Part shown: piece by piece, positions 1 to 8,272 of the stretch
How the letters are laid out: every line of letters begins with the position of its first letter
How positions within the stretch are numbered: the first letter of the stretch is position 1
Origin: Actinomycetes bacterium
Lineage (GTDB): Bacteria > Actinomycetota > Acidimicrobiia > Acidimicrobiales > Ilumatobacteraceae
Length of the DNA stretch: 33,343 bases
NCBI GenBank assembly: GCA_027491335.1
Contig: JAIXWJ010000023.1
Location: forward strand, 1-33,343
Direction: 5' to 3'
Program-made: the position numbers and the translations under genes
Notes under the pieces: generated by a model
The model's database searches: none
The model's input: the letters and a program-made list of their open reading frames with translations, nothing else
What the model was told of the DNA's origin: nothing

Positions 1-386
1 ACGTCGGAATTGACCAAGATGACGTCTTCCGGGTTGGTCAGTTCGAACGCCAGATTGCACGAACCGAGGAAGCCACCATTGGATCGGGGTCGGTGGACGT
101 CGACGCGATGACGCCACGAGCTTCGTGACTCATCCAAGTACTCGAAGAAGCGGCGGTCGGGCCCGTGATCATCGATGATGAGCACGCGCACATCGGTGGG
201 CGTGTGCCGAAGCACGGAATTCAGGCAGGCGATCGATTCGTCCGGTGCGTTGTAGACGGGGATGATGACCGTTGCACGTCCACCGATCATGTTGTCACCC
301 CGCTTGATGGCTTCGAGTGGGTCAAGTTCGGGGTTCACGAGCCACCACGGACGGGAACGAGCGAAGCTGCGACCAAGAAGACACAA
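1..386 (-). CDS. GT2-family glycosyltransferase, N-terminal part (runs off the left edge)
   Basis: Translation of the minus strand gives the start of a GT-A fold family 2 glycosyltransferase: a first beta strand with IIPVYN, the nucleotide-binding IDDHGPD, an NGGF segment, and LVNSDV, which is the DxD-type region, right at the window edge. The catalytic half lies outside. The frame is open back to a stop at 408-410. Possible starts are TTG at 386, GTG at 338 and ATG at 290. Plausible coding sequence (WWLVNPELDPLEAIKRGDN) lies ahead of the ATG, so I prefer an upstream start, but no good ribosome site decides it. It diverges from the methyltransferase gene and has the high GC of the wider locus (about 62-65% in two hand-counted lines), unlike its right-hand neighbours. 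The sugar and acceptor are unknown. Confidence 0.75.
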   Translation of the reverse strand, partial: MCLLGRSFARSRPWWLVNPELDPLEAIKRGDNMIGGRATVIIPVYNAPDESIACLNSVLRHTPTDVRVLIIDDHGPDRRFFEYLDESRSSWRHRVDVHRPRSNGGFLGSCNLAFELTNPEDVILVNSD

Positions 387-460
387 AGACGCCGCGAGGG
401 ATCGTGATTATTCTCCGACGTCACACGCATGGTTGACCGCTTTCGCAATACGACGTGTCG

Positions 461-466
461 TAAACT
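461..466 (+). promoter_or_regulatory. Candidate -10 element (TAAACT) for the methyltransferase-wzm-wzt cassette
   Basis: TAAACT fits the actinobacterial TAnnnT -10 pattern. It lies in the 408-489 divergent gap, 23 nt before the GTG at 490. A TTGACC at 433-438 is the only -35-like hexamer, but its 22-nt spacing is too long for a standard sigma-70 promoter, so the -35 is uncertain. AGGGA at 480-484 is the likely ribosome site. Confidence 0.4.
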
Positions 467-489
467 AACAGCCAACGATAGGGATTTTG

Positions 490-1392
490 GTGAAAATGAT
501 GCGCTGGAAGATGTCCGCCCCAACATTCGAGACTGATCGTCTTCAACCTTGGTTCAAGAGTGCCCCTTGGTCGGGCCATCGTCGTTTCGCATACGACCTC
601 ATGTTGAACCTCGAGCCATCGTTGACGGTCGAGCTCGGAAGTCACTTCGGAGTGTCTTTTTTCGCCATGAGTCAAGCCATGAAAGATCACGCGCTGTCGG
701 GTCGATTGGTTGCGATTGATACTTGGGAAGGTGATGAGCACGCCGGGTTCTATGGAAATGACGTTCTCCTTTCATTCGAAGATCTTCGCTCGAGTCTTTT
801 CGGAAACATCAATTCGGAGATCATGCGGATGCGATTCGATGAAGCAGTCGAATCTTTCGAAGATGGCTCGGTCGACGTGTTGCACATTGATGGCCTCCAC
901 ACGTACGAGGCGACGAAGGAGGATCACGAAACCTGGCAGTCGAAGTTGAAAGAAAACGGAGTCATCTTGTTTCACGACGTTGCCGAAGCCACGGGGTACG
1001 GAACTTCGTCGTATTGGAACGAGATTCGCGAGGCGGTCCCGAGCTTCTCTTTCCCTCATTCTTTCGGGCTGGGAGTCCTGTTCCCGAAAGGAGTCTCGCC
1101 GAAATGTGCGGACCTGGTCGATGGATCTTCACTGCTTCGTGAATGGTACGAATTGCGCTCGCGTTTGGACCTCGCTGAGCTTCAAGTTGTCGACGAGGCA
1201 GCGATGATCGATGATCGCGATGCTGCTATTCGATCGATGACGGCCATGATCGATGATCGTGATGCTGCTATTCGATCGATGACGGCCATGATCGATGATC
1301 GTGATGCTGCTATTCGATCAATGAAAGCCATGATCGATGATCGTGATTCACGGGATGGCCGGATCGAAGCATTGGTGAATCGCGACTCATGA
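490..1392 (+). CDS. Class I SAM-dependent methyltransferase with tandem-repeat helical tail
   Basis: Residues 1 to about 200 form a Rossmann methyltransferase of the Methyltransf_24 type common in polysaccharide loci. The SAM-binding strand is VELGSHFGVS (about 48-57), the acidic second strand is VAIDTWEGD, and the later motif is VDVLHIDGLHTYEATKED (about 128-145), followed by GVILFHDV. Residues from about 238 to 286 are three and a half copies of a 14-residue unit (AMIDDRDAAIRSMT), which is two heptads and should form a helix or coiled coil. I chose GTG at 490 because AGGGA sits 5 nt upstream. The adjacent TTG at 487 and in-frame ATGs at 499, 502 and 514 are alternatives. The gene overlaps the next one by ATGA. 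By context it probably methylates a sugar or cap on the exported glycan. The substrate is not visible in the sequence. Confidence 0.85.
   Translation: MKMMRWKMSAPTFETDRLQPWFKSAPWSGHRRFAYDLMLNLEPSLTVELGSHFGVSFFAMSQAMKDHALSGRLVAIDTWEGDEHAGFYGNDVLLSFEDLRSSLFGNINSEIMRMRFDEAVESFEDGSVDVLHIDGLHTYEATKEDHETWQSKLKENGVILFHDVAEATGYGTSSYWNEIREAVPSFSFPHSFGLGVLFPKGVSPKCADLVDGSSLLREWYELRSRLDLAELQVVDEAAMIDDRDAAIRSMTAMIDDRDAAIRSMTAMIDDRDAAIRSMKAMIDDRDSRDGRIEALVNRDS
1201..1347 (+). repeat. 42-bp in-frame tandem repeat, 3.5 copies
   Basis: Units run 1201-1242, 1243-1284 and 1285-1326, with a half unit at 1327-1347. Units 1 and 2 differ at 2 of 42 bases and units 2 and 3 at 3 of 42, so the expansion is recent or homogenised. 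Each unit encodes 14 residues, so copy-number change keeps the frame. It is coding sequence at the methyltransferase C-terminus, not a CRISPR array. Confidence 0.97.
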
Positions 1393-3935
1393 ATGGCAGG
1401 TTGCGTCGGGAGGTCGTTCGTGTCCACGCGATCTCTAGGGCAATCGCTCCTTTTCTCCCATCATCGCTGGTTCGGCTGCTTCGTTTCCTGAAGCGTGGAC
1501 TGACAGCCAACCGCGTGTTCCGATTCGTTGTCCGTCGCCCTCAGGCCGATCGTCGGAAACCTTCCGAAGATGTGACACGACTTTTCGACGTTGACTTCTA
1601 CCGGGAGCAGACCGGCTCGAGCGACGACAAGAAGTCCCTACTGGCTCACTACCGTCGTTTCGGCTGGCAAGCTGGGCTCGATCCCCATCCGTCTTTTGAT
1701 GTTCGTGGCTACCTGACTCGAGCTACGGCGCTGGGTGTCGCAGTGGTAGGGGACCCATTCGAGCATTACCTGGAGGATGGATGGAGGCTAGGGCTCGAGC
1801 CGAACGGACTTTTCGATGGCGAATGGTATTCGGTCAAGGTCGGCCTCCGAGACTCCTGCCCATTTGTTCATTATCTGGACCATGGTCAGTGGAGCGGAGT
1901 GCCCACGAGCGCCGCGATGGAGAAGGCCCTCTTACCCAGTCCGCGGACCCCGCGCAGATCCGATGCTCGGTCGTCGGTGATACCGTTCCCCGGACCCGAG
2001 ATTCGGCTTGTGACCCTCGATTTCTGGGACACCTTGGTCGTTCGCACTAGACCAGCCGATTCTGCGAAACTGGCGACAGCGAGACGAATCTCTCGAGAGC
2101 TCCGGACTTCAGTGACGGCTTTTGATCTCTTCGTTCGACGAGTTCGTATCGAAGCCGAACTCGCGGAGTCGAATGATCATGGCGAGTACCAGATTGCCGA
2201 AGTGATTGGGTTAATGCTTCAGACGCTTACGGGGAAAGTGGACCCCGAGCTCGTCGCGGAACTGGTGTCGGCAGAGGTTGAAGACGAGTGCCGTCACACC
2301 CAATTGAATCCGGAGGTTGCTCGATACCTGAGTGAACTACGTCGAGGATCCGGTGAACGCAAGATCGCGGTGCTGTCCGACTTCTATATGAATGGATCAG
2401 CTTTGCGAAGAATCCTCGAACATCATGGGGTCGAATGCGATGATTTGCATTTTGTCTCTTCGTGCGAGTTCGGGGCCTCGAAGCGCTTGGGAGGGCTCTA
2501 CGACGTGGCCCATCGCATCTTCGAGGTATCCCAGAGTGAGCACTTTCACGTTGGGGACAACGAATACTCGGACGTGGAGATGGCGAGAAGGCATGGGGTA
2601 CAAGCTCACCACGTGCTCGTTGAACGCGAACTACCCGGTCCGGGTGAGTTGTCCGAAGCCTGGTTCGCATCAAATCCGTTCGACGAGGGTTGTTCTCGGA
2701 TTGGATCCCTCTTGGCAGGGGATACGAAGAGGACACTTCCGACGAAACGCGCTCTTTTCGCAGGGTCGAGAAGTGCCTTTCTTCCGGTCGCACTCGTCTT
2801 CGCCGCGGCGCAGAGGGCCAGAGAGCGTGGACTCGATTGCGTCTTCTATGTGAGCCGGGAGGGAGCGTTTTTGAGCGAGTTGCATCGCCGTATCGGAGAT
2901 GAGCACCCGGATCTGAAATTCCCGACTGCAGTGCATCTGGAGGTCAGTAGGCGTTCGACCTTTGGAGCGTCGTTGTTGCGACTCGATGGTCCGAGCCTCG
3001 ACCGATTGTGGAGTCAATACCCGAATCAGTCGATTCGAGGACTGCTTTCCTCGCTTGGTTTGGATCCGGCGGACGTTGGTGATGGCGTTCGTCGCTTCGG
3101 GTTGGATCCGGACGAGTTGATTCACGACATTCGTTCGAGCGCGAGAGTGAGAGAGTTCCTCGCTGACAAGGCGGTGGGATCGACGATTATGGGCAACTTG
3201 GGAAATCAGCGCGAACTCCTCGCTCGGTACCTTCGTGACCGAGGCATGACCCAAGAGCAGGCGCTGGTAGTGGATCTCGGTTGGCGAGGGACCATTCAGG
3301 ACAACTTCGCGCACATCCTCAGTGATGTGCATTTTCATGGCGTCTACATGGGGCTGTTCCCGTATCTCAATAAGCAGCCGCTCAACGTTTCGAAGGAAGC
3401 GCTCGCATTCGATGGCAACCTCGGGCATTCTTTCGATCACGTGTCGCCGCCAGCCGTCCTCGAATCTCCGCTGACACCAAGCATCCCGTCTGCGGTGGGT
3501 TACATGGACCATCCAGACGGTCGTGTGTTGGTGGTGACGCAGGAGGAATTGGGGCGAGCGGACGAGCTGATTTTCGATTTTCAGGCTGGCGTGAGGGCAG
3601 CAGTCCCTTATCTCGTGGACCACTTCATTGCGAATGGCTACGACTTCGATCTCCTCTCGAAAGCATCCGAGAACTTTCTGAAGAGGTACTTCGTTGACCC
3701 CGATCCGGGTGTAGCAGACATCTGGTTTTCCAGTGCCCATGACGACACATTCGGGGCGTTGAATCTCTCGCCGTTTGGTAAACGATTCGATCCGTCGTTG
3801 ACCATCCGCGCCAACGGTGACCCTCTAAGGATTCCACATGCGGTGGAATCCGGTTGGCCACGCGGATACATGCGATGGTTGCCGGTGCATTCGCTCGTGG
3901 TGCTTTCTGAGTTGAGGTCCGAGCATGGCGAATGA
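1389..3935 (+). CDS. HAD-like (COG5610-type) protein with N-terminal FD..Y/HY..G repeats
   Basis: This is an 848-residue three-part protein. Residues 66-172 hold three modules of about 40 residues with FDxxxY, then HY, then GW/GQW and P. This module type is often attached to glycosyltransferases in polysaccharide loci. Residues from about 205 to 430 are a HAD fold: motif I TLDFWDTLV (nucleophile D211), motif II VLSDFYM (about 328-334), and motif IV HVGDNEYSDVEMA (about 385-397). In motif I the position two after the nucleophile is Trp, not the second Asp of DxD phosphatases, so phosphatase activity should not be assumed. From about 480 a conserved C-terminal domain starts at VFYVSREGAFL, as in COG5610 proteins. 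It overlaps the methyltransferase by ATGA and the next gene by 11 bp, so translation is probably coupled. The exact reaction is unknown. Confidence 0.75.
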   Translation: MNGRLRREVVRVHAISRAIAPFLPSSLVRLLRFLKRGLTANRVFRFVVRRPQADRRKPSEDVTRLFDVDFYREQTGSSDDKKSLLAHYRRFGWQAGLDPHPSFDVRGYLTRATALGVAVVGDPFEHYLEDGWRLGLEPNGLFDGEWYSVKVGLRDSCPFVHYLDHGQWSGVPTSAAMEKALLPSPRTPRRSDARSSVIPFPGPEIRLVTLDFWDTLVVRTRPADSAKLATARRISRELRTSVTAFDLFVRRVRIEAELAESNDHGEYQIAEVIGLMLQTLTGKVDPELVAELVSAEVEDECRHTQLNPEVARYLSELRRGSGERKIAVLSDFYMNGSALRRILEHHGVECDDLHFVSSCEFGASKRLGGLYDVAHRIFEVSQSEHFHVGDNEYSDVEMARRHGVQAHHVLVERELPGPGELSEAWFASNPFDEGCSRIGSLLAGDTKRTLPTKRALFAGSRSAFLPVALVFAAAQRARERGLDCVFYVSREGAFLSELHRRIGDEHPDLKFPTAVHLEVSRRSTFGASLLRLDGPSLDRLWSQYPNQSIRGLLSSLGLDPADVGDGVRRFGLDPDELIHDIRSSARVREFLADKAVGSTIMGNLGNQRELLARYLRDRGMTQEQALVVDLGWRGTIQDNFAHILSDVHFHGVYMGLFPYLNKQPLNVSKEALAFDGNLGHSFDHVSPPAVLESPLTPSIPSAVGYMDHPDGRVLVVTQEELGRADELIFDFQAGVRAAVPYLVDHFIANGYDFDLLSKASENFLKRYFVDPDPGVADIWFSSAHDDTFGALNLSPFGKRFDPSLTIRANGDPLRIPHAVESGWPRGYMRWLPVHSLVVLSELRSEHGE

Positions 3936-5076
3936 AATCGTCGATTCTTTCGGCCATCAGAAGTACTCCAGGTATTCGACGCGGGTGGACTTCATGGAGC
4001 AACCTCGTTCGGTTGTGTTCTTGGTCGGTTCCACGGCAATTAGCGGAGGAACCTTCGTCATTCTTCAGCATGCGCTGGCCCTCAAAGAGCTGGGATGGAA
4101 AGTGACGTTGGCGTGCCAGATGATCGACCATGGGAGTGATCCGTGGCATCCCGCCCTCGACGAGTTGAATCTCATTCGCATCGAAGATGTTTCCGACCTG
4201 TCGTTCGACGTTGCAGTCGCGACATGGTGGCGAACCGTTCTCGAAATTCATCGAGTTAATGCACGTCAGTACGTGTATTTCGTGCAGTCCATCGAGTCGC
4301 GCTTTTACGGAGATGATCCGATTCTGCAATCGATCATCGATCTGGTGGATGAGACCTACAAGCTCGACCTTCTGGTCATCACGATCGCCGGATGGATTCA
4401 GATGTTCCTTTACTCGGAGTACGGCGCCCCGTCGCTTCTCGTGAGGAATGGAATTCGAAAAGATTTGTTCGCCTCTGTGGGACCACGGTTCGCCCCGCCG
4501 CTTGAGGAAGGGATCCGAGTGCTAGTTGAAGGACCCGTCGGTGTACCGATGAAGAATGTCGATGCCGCGGTTCGCTTGGCTCGTGCCGGTGGTGCGAACG
4601 AGGTCTGGCTGGTTTCGGGTAACGCTGGTGAGTCGAATCATCTGGTCGATCGATTCTTCCGCACCGTTCGTGTCGAAGACATGGCGATGGTGTACCGCTC
4701 CTGCGACGTGCTGCTGAAGTTGAGTCGCGTCGAAGGCATGTTCGGTCCACCTTTGGAGATGTTCCATTGCGGTGGAACGGTTATCTCCTATGACGTGACT
4801 GGTTTCGAGGAGTATGTCGTCGACGGCGCCAACGCGTTGGTGGTGCCCATGGACGATGAGCCCGGTGTCATTGACGCAGTGCGAAGGCTGGCGACGGATC
4901 GTTCGCTCCTTGCACGTCTCAAGCATGGTGCGCTTCTGACTGCGGCCGAGTGGATGGGCTGGCAGAAGTCCTCGAGAGAATTCGCGGGCTATATGACGGC
5001 GATCTCGAATCTGCCCCAACGTGATTACTCCCTCACTCGGCGACGATCAGCCGAATTGGCCGCGCGTCTGCCGTAA
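3925..5076 (+). CDS. GT4-type (GT-B fold) glycosyltransferase
   Basis: A 383-residue retaining GT-B glycosyltransferase, resembling rhamnosyltransferase-like GT4 proteins. The N-terminal half has an ISGGTFVILQHALAL loop and helix. The C-terminal half has the donor-binding EGMFGPPLE motif (E-x7-E, residues 270-278), followed by GGTVISYDVTGFEE. The start ATG lies inside the preceding gene (11-bp overlap), with GAGG about 7 nt upstream. The wzm gene begins 12 bp after the stop, so it belongs to the same transcript. It probably adds a residue to the polymer that Wzm/Wzt exports. Donor and acceptor cannot be read from the sequence. Confidence 0.85.
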   Translation: MANEIVDSFGHQKYSRYSTRVDFMEQPRSVVFLVGSTAISGGTFVILQHALALKELGWKVTLACQMIDHGSDPWHPALDELNLIRIEDVSDLSFDVAVATWWRTVLEIHRVNARQYVYFVQSIESRFYGDDPILQSIIDLVDETYKLDLLVITIAGWIQMFLYSEYGAPSLLVRNGIRKDLFASVGPRFAPPLEEGIRVLVEGPVGVPMKNVDAAVRLARAGGANEVWLVSGNAGESNHLVDRFFRTVRVEDMAMVYRSCDVLLKLSRVEGMFGPPLEMFHCGGTVISYDVTGFEEYVVDGANALVVPMDDEPGVIDAVRRLATDRSLLARLKHGALLTAAEWMGWQKSSREFAGYMTAISNLPQRDYSLTRRRSAELAARLP

Positions 5077-5088
5077 AGTATTCGACTG

Positions 5089-5895
5089 GTGAAGTTGTTC
5101 CTCAGAGGTCGTGGCCGGCGTAGGCAGGTTCAGTTGACGTTCAACCTCGCCCGTCGACAAGTTCTTCAGCGCTATCGAGAATCCATGTTCGGATTGGTGT
5201 GGACCCTGATGACGCCGATGATTCTTCTACTGATCTACGGATTCGTTTTCAGCCAGGTCTTCAAATCCAGATGGGTCGGCGAAGTCCAGGATGAGCCGTA
5301 TGCCCTTCTGATTTTCTCTGGTCTCATGATCTTCAACTTCTTGTCGGAGACTCTCAATGGGTCCAGTTCTTTGGTCCAGTCAAATGCACTCCTCGTCAAG
5401 CGAACCACGGTTTCGCCTCGGTTGTTGCCCTACGCACTGACGTTGTCGACCTTGTTCACTTTTGTGATCAATTCCTTGGCGTTCTTGATCATGTACGTCT
5501 GGCTGAAGGGCGAATTGCCCTCTCCTTTCGCTCTCCAGATTTACGTCCTGGTCCTCGCCGTTGCGATCTTCGCCACCGGCGTCGGGATGATCATCTCTGC
5601 CGTTTCTGCGTACTTCCGTGACGTTCAGCAAATCGTTCCTCTGCTCACCACCGCACTCCTATTCTTCTCACCGGTCTTCTTCCCCTTGGAGTCGTTGCCG
5701 GATGGCATTGAGAAGGTGGTCCGAACGGTCAATCCACTTTCTTATCCGATCGAACAGAGCAAAAACGTTCTGTTTCTGGACCGCTGGCTGAGCATCTCGG
5801 GCTTGGCCCAATACTCGATCGCCGCTTTGATTGTGTGGTGGATCGGATCCCGAGTTTTCAAGGTGGCCGCGAGAGGATTCGCTGATGTCGTCTGA
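5089..5895 (+). CDS. wzm: ABC-2 type polysaccharide exporter, membrane subunit Wzm
   Basis: A 268-residue integral membrane protein of the ABC2_membrane family, the usual length for Wzm. It has a short basic N-terminus, an amphipathic LARRQVLQRYRES segment leading into the first span, and about six hydrophobic segments (for example MTPMILLLIYGFVF and LLTTALLFFSPVFFPLE). The periplasm-side hairpin before the last span, FFSPVFFPLESLPDG, is typical of this family. The start is GTG at 5089, with TAAAGT at 5074-5079 as a possible extra -10. It overlaps wzt by 11 bp. With Wzt it should flip a lipid-linked glycan across the cytoplasmic membrane. Confidence 0.93.
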   Translation: MKLFLRGRGRRRQVQLTFNLARRQVLQRYRESMFGLVWTLMTPMILLLIYGFVFSQVFKSRWVGEVQDEPYALLIFSGLMIFNFLSETLNGSSSLVQSNALLVKRTTVSPRLLPYALTLSTLFTFVINSLAFLIMYVWLKGELPSPFALQIYVLVLAVAIFATGVGMIISAVSAYFRDVQQIVPLLTTALLFFSPVFFPLESLPDGIEKVVRTVNPLSYPIEQSKNVLFLDRWLSISGLAQYSIAALIVWWIGSRVFKVAARGFADVV

Positions 5896-7228
5896 GCCGA
5901 TTCTTTCCGTTCGCAATCTTTCGAAGACATACCGTGTTTTCGGTCGGCCTCATGAGCGGGTTTTCCAAGCCATTTCCGATCGTCGAGGTTCTGGTCGCCT
6001 TCATTGCTTCGAGGTTCCAGCGGTAAAAGATGTTTCCTTCTCCTTGAACACCGGTGAAAGCATCAGCATCATCGGCCGTAATGGCAGCGGAAAGTCGACC
6101 CTTCTCGAGATGATCGTCGGAACTCTCCAACCGACTTCGGGTTCCGTGACGCGTCCGGAGCGAATCTCGGCGCTATTGGAACTTGGTGCTGGGTTCAATC
6201 CCGACTTCACGGGACGAGAGAACTTCAGAATGGCCGCTTCCATTCATGGCTTGCATCAGAGCGAAATCGACGCGATCGAAGAGAAGGTCGAACGCTTTGC
6301 CGAAATCGGTCGGTTTATCGACGAACCTGTGCGTACATATTCGTCGGGAATGTACGTTCGCCTTGCGTTCGCATCTGCGGTTCACGTGAAGCCGGACCTC
6401 TTGATCGTCGATGAAGCTCTGGCGGTCGGTGACATCTTCTTTCAGCAGAAGTGTTTCGAATTCCTGGACTCCAACCTACGGGACACACCGAAATTGATCG
6501 TCACCCATGACCTGGCGAGTGCTGTCAGGCTCAGCTCCCGCTGCATCGTGCTCGAGAACGGGCACGTCGTCTTCGATGGCGAACCACTCGAGGCTGTTGA
6601 GATTTATACGGCTGCGAGTTTGCGGGCAAACTCGCAGCGCCGGATCGAGGAAGCCGAGTTGCTCGAGACATCTAATGCCGTCGTTGAGAGTGGGGGAGAT
6701 GATGAGGCGAATGTGGTGTCAGAGTCGACGAGTTTGACGACTTCGCTGACATCGGGAGTTGGGTTGAGTTCGGCCAGCGAATTGCTGCAGATTCGAGAAA
6801 TCGCGGTGATCGTGAACGGGAAGACGACCACTGCCGAGCCAGGTATTCCGGTGGTTGTTTCGCATGCTGACGACGTGAGAATCGACTTTCTTGCGACCAT
6901 TGGTACGAACATTTCTGAGCCGGTGTGGGGGTACACCATGCGTGATCGCATGAGCACACCGGTGTTCGGCGAAAACACCATTGGGTGTGCCATCTCGGTC
7001 GATCGCATGGAACCCGGTTCGTATCGTATGTCCTTGGGATTTCTCTGGCCGGAAGTACAACAAGGTGAGTACACGATGACGATCGGTGTTGGAGATGGTC
7101 GCCATTCGCTTCATCACGAGATCGTCGCATGGGTTCAGAGTGTGCTGCAGTTCGCGGTGGTTCCAAAGCGTGATGTTCATGGCCTATTCAACAACGATCT
7201 GACATCATTCAGCTTCAGGCCCGAGTAG
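5885..7228 (+). CDS. wzt: ABC exporter ATPase Wzt with C-terminal carbohydrate-binding domain
   Basis: The 447-residue start at ATG 5885 overlaps wzm by 11 bp. An in-frame extension upstream to 5831 only reads wzm in another frame. The nucleotide-binding domain (1 to about 245) has Walker A GRNGSGKST (64-72), signature SSGMYVR, Walker B LLIVDE (172-177) and the H-loop His208. Residues from about 255 to 298 are an acidic Ser/Thr-rich linker. Residues from about 300 to 447 match the Wzt C-terminal beta-sandwich (WGYTMRDRMSTPVFGENT, then MEPGSYRMSLGF). In E. coli O8/O9a-type systems this domain binds the modified non-reducing end of the finished glycan and licenses export. Mycobacterial galactan exporters have a short Wzt without it. 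Its presence next to a methyltransferase suggests recognition of a methylated cap. Confidence 0.94.
   Translation: MSSEPILSVRNLSKTYRVFGRPHERVFQAISDRRGSGRLHCFEVPAVKDVSFSLNTGESISIIGRNGSGKSTLLEMIVGTLQPTSGSVTRPERISALLELGAGFNPDFTGRENFRMAASIHGLHQSEIDAIEEKVERFAEIGRFIDEPVRTYSSGMYVRLAFASAVHVKPDLLIVDEALAVGDIFFQQKCFEFLDSNLRDTPKLIVTHDLASAVRLSSRCIVLENGHVVFDGEPLEAVEIYTAASLRANSQRRIEEAELLETSNAVVESGGDDEANVVSESTSLTTSLTSGVGLSSASELLQIREIAVIVNGKTTTAEPGIPVVVSHADDVRIDFLATIGTNISEPVWGYTMRDRMSTPVFGENTIGCAISVDRMEPGSYRMSLGFLWPEVQQGEYTMTIGVGDGRHSLHHEIVAWVQSVLQFAVVPKRDVHGLFNNDLTSFSFRPE
6611..6638. repeat. Perfect 13-bp-arm palindrome inside wzt
   Basis: GCTGCGAGTTTGC (6611-6623) and GCAAACTCGCAGC (6626-6638) are exact reverse complements separated by GG. 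They encode residues 243-251 of Wzt, at the junction between the ATPase domain and the linker. The role is unknown: RNA hairpin, recombination scar or recognition site. Confidence 0.95.
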
Positions 7229-7237
7229 GAATTCCTG

Positions 7238-8272
7238 ATGGGTGTCACGTGCATCACCGTCACCTACGGACCCTCACCAACGTTGTCACGAGCGGTCGAG
7301 GCGCTCGTGCGTCATTCCGGTGAAGTGTCTCAGGACATCATCGTCGTCACCCAACCGGACGACGAGGGACGCCGTGAGGACGTGTCACACCTTCTCGATC
7401 GTGTGCGGCACATCGAGTTGAACGAGAACCTGGGTTTCGGGCCCGCCAACAATCTGGCGGTCGCGGATTGCGACACCGAGTTCGTCGCGTTCGTGAATCC
7501 CGATCTCGTCGTCACCGAAGGTTGGCTGAATCCGTTGCTGGAAGCGCTCGGGGATCCGCTGGTGGCGATCGCGGCACCGCCGCTTCTGGACACCGACGGA
7601 TATCTGACCGAAGCCGGTCAGGCGATCTTCTCCGATGGGGGAAGCGAAGCGATGGGCGGTGAGCGTTGGCTCGGCGGATACGACTCGGTCATGTTCGACC
7701 GTGACGTGGACTATGCCTCGGCCGCCTGTTGGTCGATGCGTCGAGACACGTTTTCGGCTTTGGGGGGATTCGACGCCCGCTACGCACCGGCCTACTTCGA
7801 GGACAGTGATCTGGCCATGACGGCATGGTCGCGAGGCTTGGTGACACGGTTGGTGACGGATCGGCCGGTTGTGCATCATCACGAGGGGGCCAGCGCCACA
7901 CGGGTGAAGCTGGCCGAAGCGTCCCGCGGGAAGTTCGTCGACAAATGGAGTCGCGAACTCGCCGCGCAGCCCAGCCGTCGAGACGTGGGGGAGGACAGCC
8001 GAGCCGTTCGTGATCATCGTGCGCCGCGTCGCATCGCGCACGTGTTCGATGGCGGGACGGATTCCATCCAGATGGAGCGAGCGGCCGAGACCGCGGCGAA
8101 AGAGGCGGCTGAAAACCCCAGAGATCGCGTGACGCTGGTCCTTCCACGAGGCGCCACGGTGGGACGGCTGCGTCGCCAACATCGGTTCAGCGGCTTGGAG
8201 ATCGTCGACGTGGAGGCAGTGCGGCGCGTGGACGTCTCGTGGGCCACCGAGGTGAGGACCGTGGGTCGATGA
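7238..8272 (+). CDS. GT2-family glycosyltransferase (rhamnosyltransferase-like)
   Basis: A 344-residue GT-A enzyme. Visible motifs are TCITVTYGPS at the N-terminus, NENLGFGPANN, the DxD-region FVNPDLVV (about 87-94), GGFDARYAPAYFEDSDLAM (ED motif, about 175-193) and VVHHHEGAS. These are usual for GT2 enzymes that add rhamnose or galactofuranose in cell-surface loci. About 100 residues after the catalytic domain are charged and not recognisable. AGGA sits 7 nt before the ATG. This gene marks the return to about 62% GC after wzt (10-nt gap). Its stop overlaps the next start by ATGA. Sugar specificity is unknown. Confidence 0.88.
   Translation: MGVTCITVTYGPSPTLSRAVEALVRHSGEVSQDIIVVTQPDDEGRREDVSHLLDRVRHIELNENLGFGPANNLAVADCDTEFVAFVNPDLVVTEGWLNPLLEALGDPLVAIAAPPLLDTDGYLTEAGQAIFSDGGSEAMGGERWLGGYDSVMFDRDVDYASAACWSMRRDTFSALGGFDARYAPAYFEDSDLAMTAWSRGLVTRLVTDRPVVHHHEGASATRVKLAEASRGKFVDKWSRELAAQPSRRDVGEDSRAVRDHRAPRRIAHVFDGGTDSIQMERAAETAAKEAAENPRDRVTLVLPRGATVGRLRRQHRFSGLEIVDVEAVRRVDVSWATEVRTVGR

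Noticed and set aside
1201-1347. CRISPR-like array
   Set aside because: The units are contiguous with no spacers and keep a reading frame encoding a heptad-type helix.
2670-3740. 356-residue minus-strand open frame over the HAD-like gene
   Set aside because: No family motifs; the plus strand carries clear HAD motifs with overlapping operon neighbours.
7219-7228. AGGAATTCCT palindrome at the wzt stop as a regulatory site
   Set aside because: It is short and explained by the ribosome site of the next gene.
8239-8268. Longer N-terminus for the GT-C gene
   Set aside because: It would lie fully inside the upstream gene; the ATGA overlap at 8269 gives a normal membrane-protein start.
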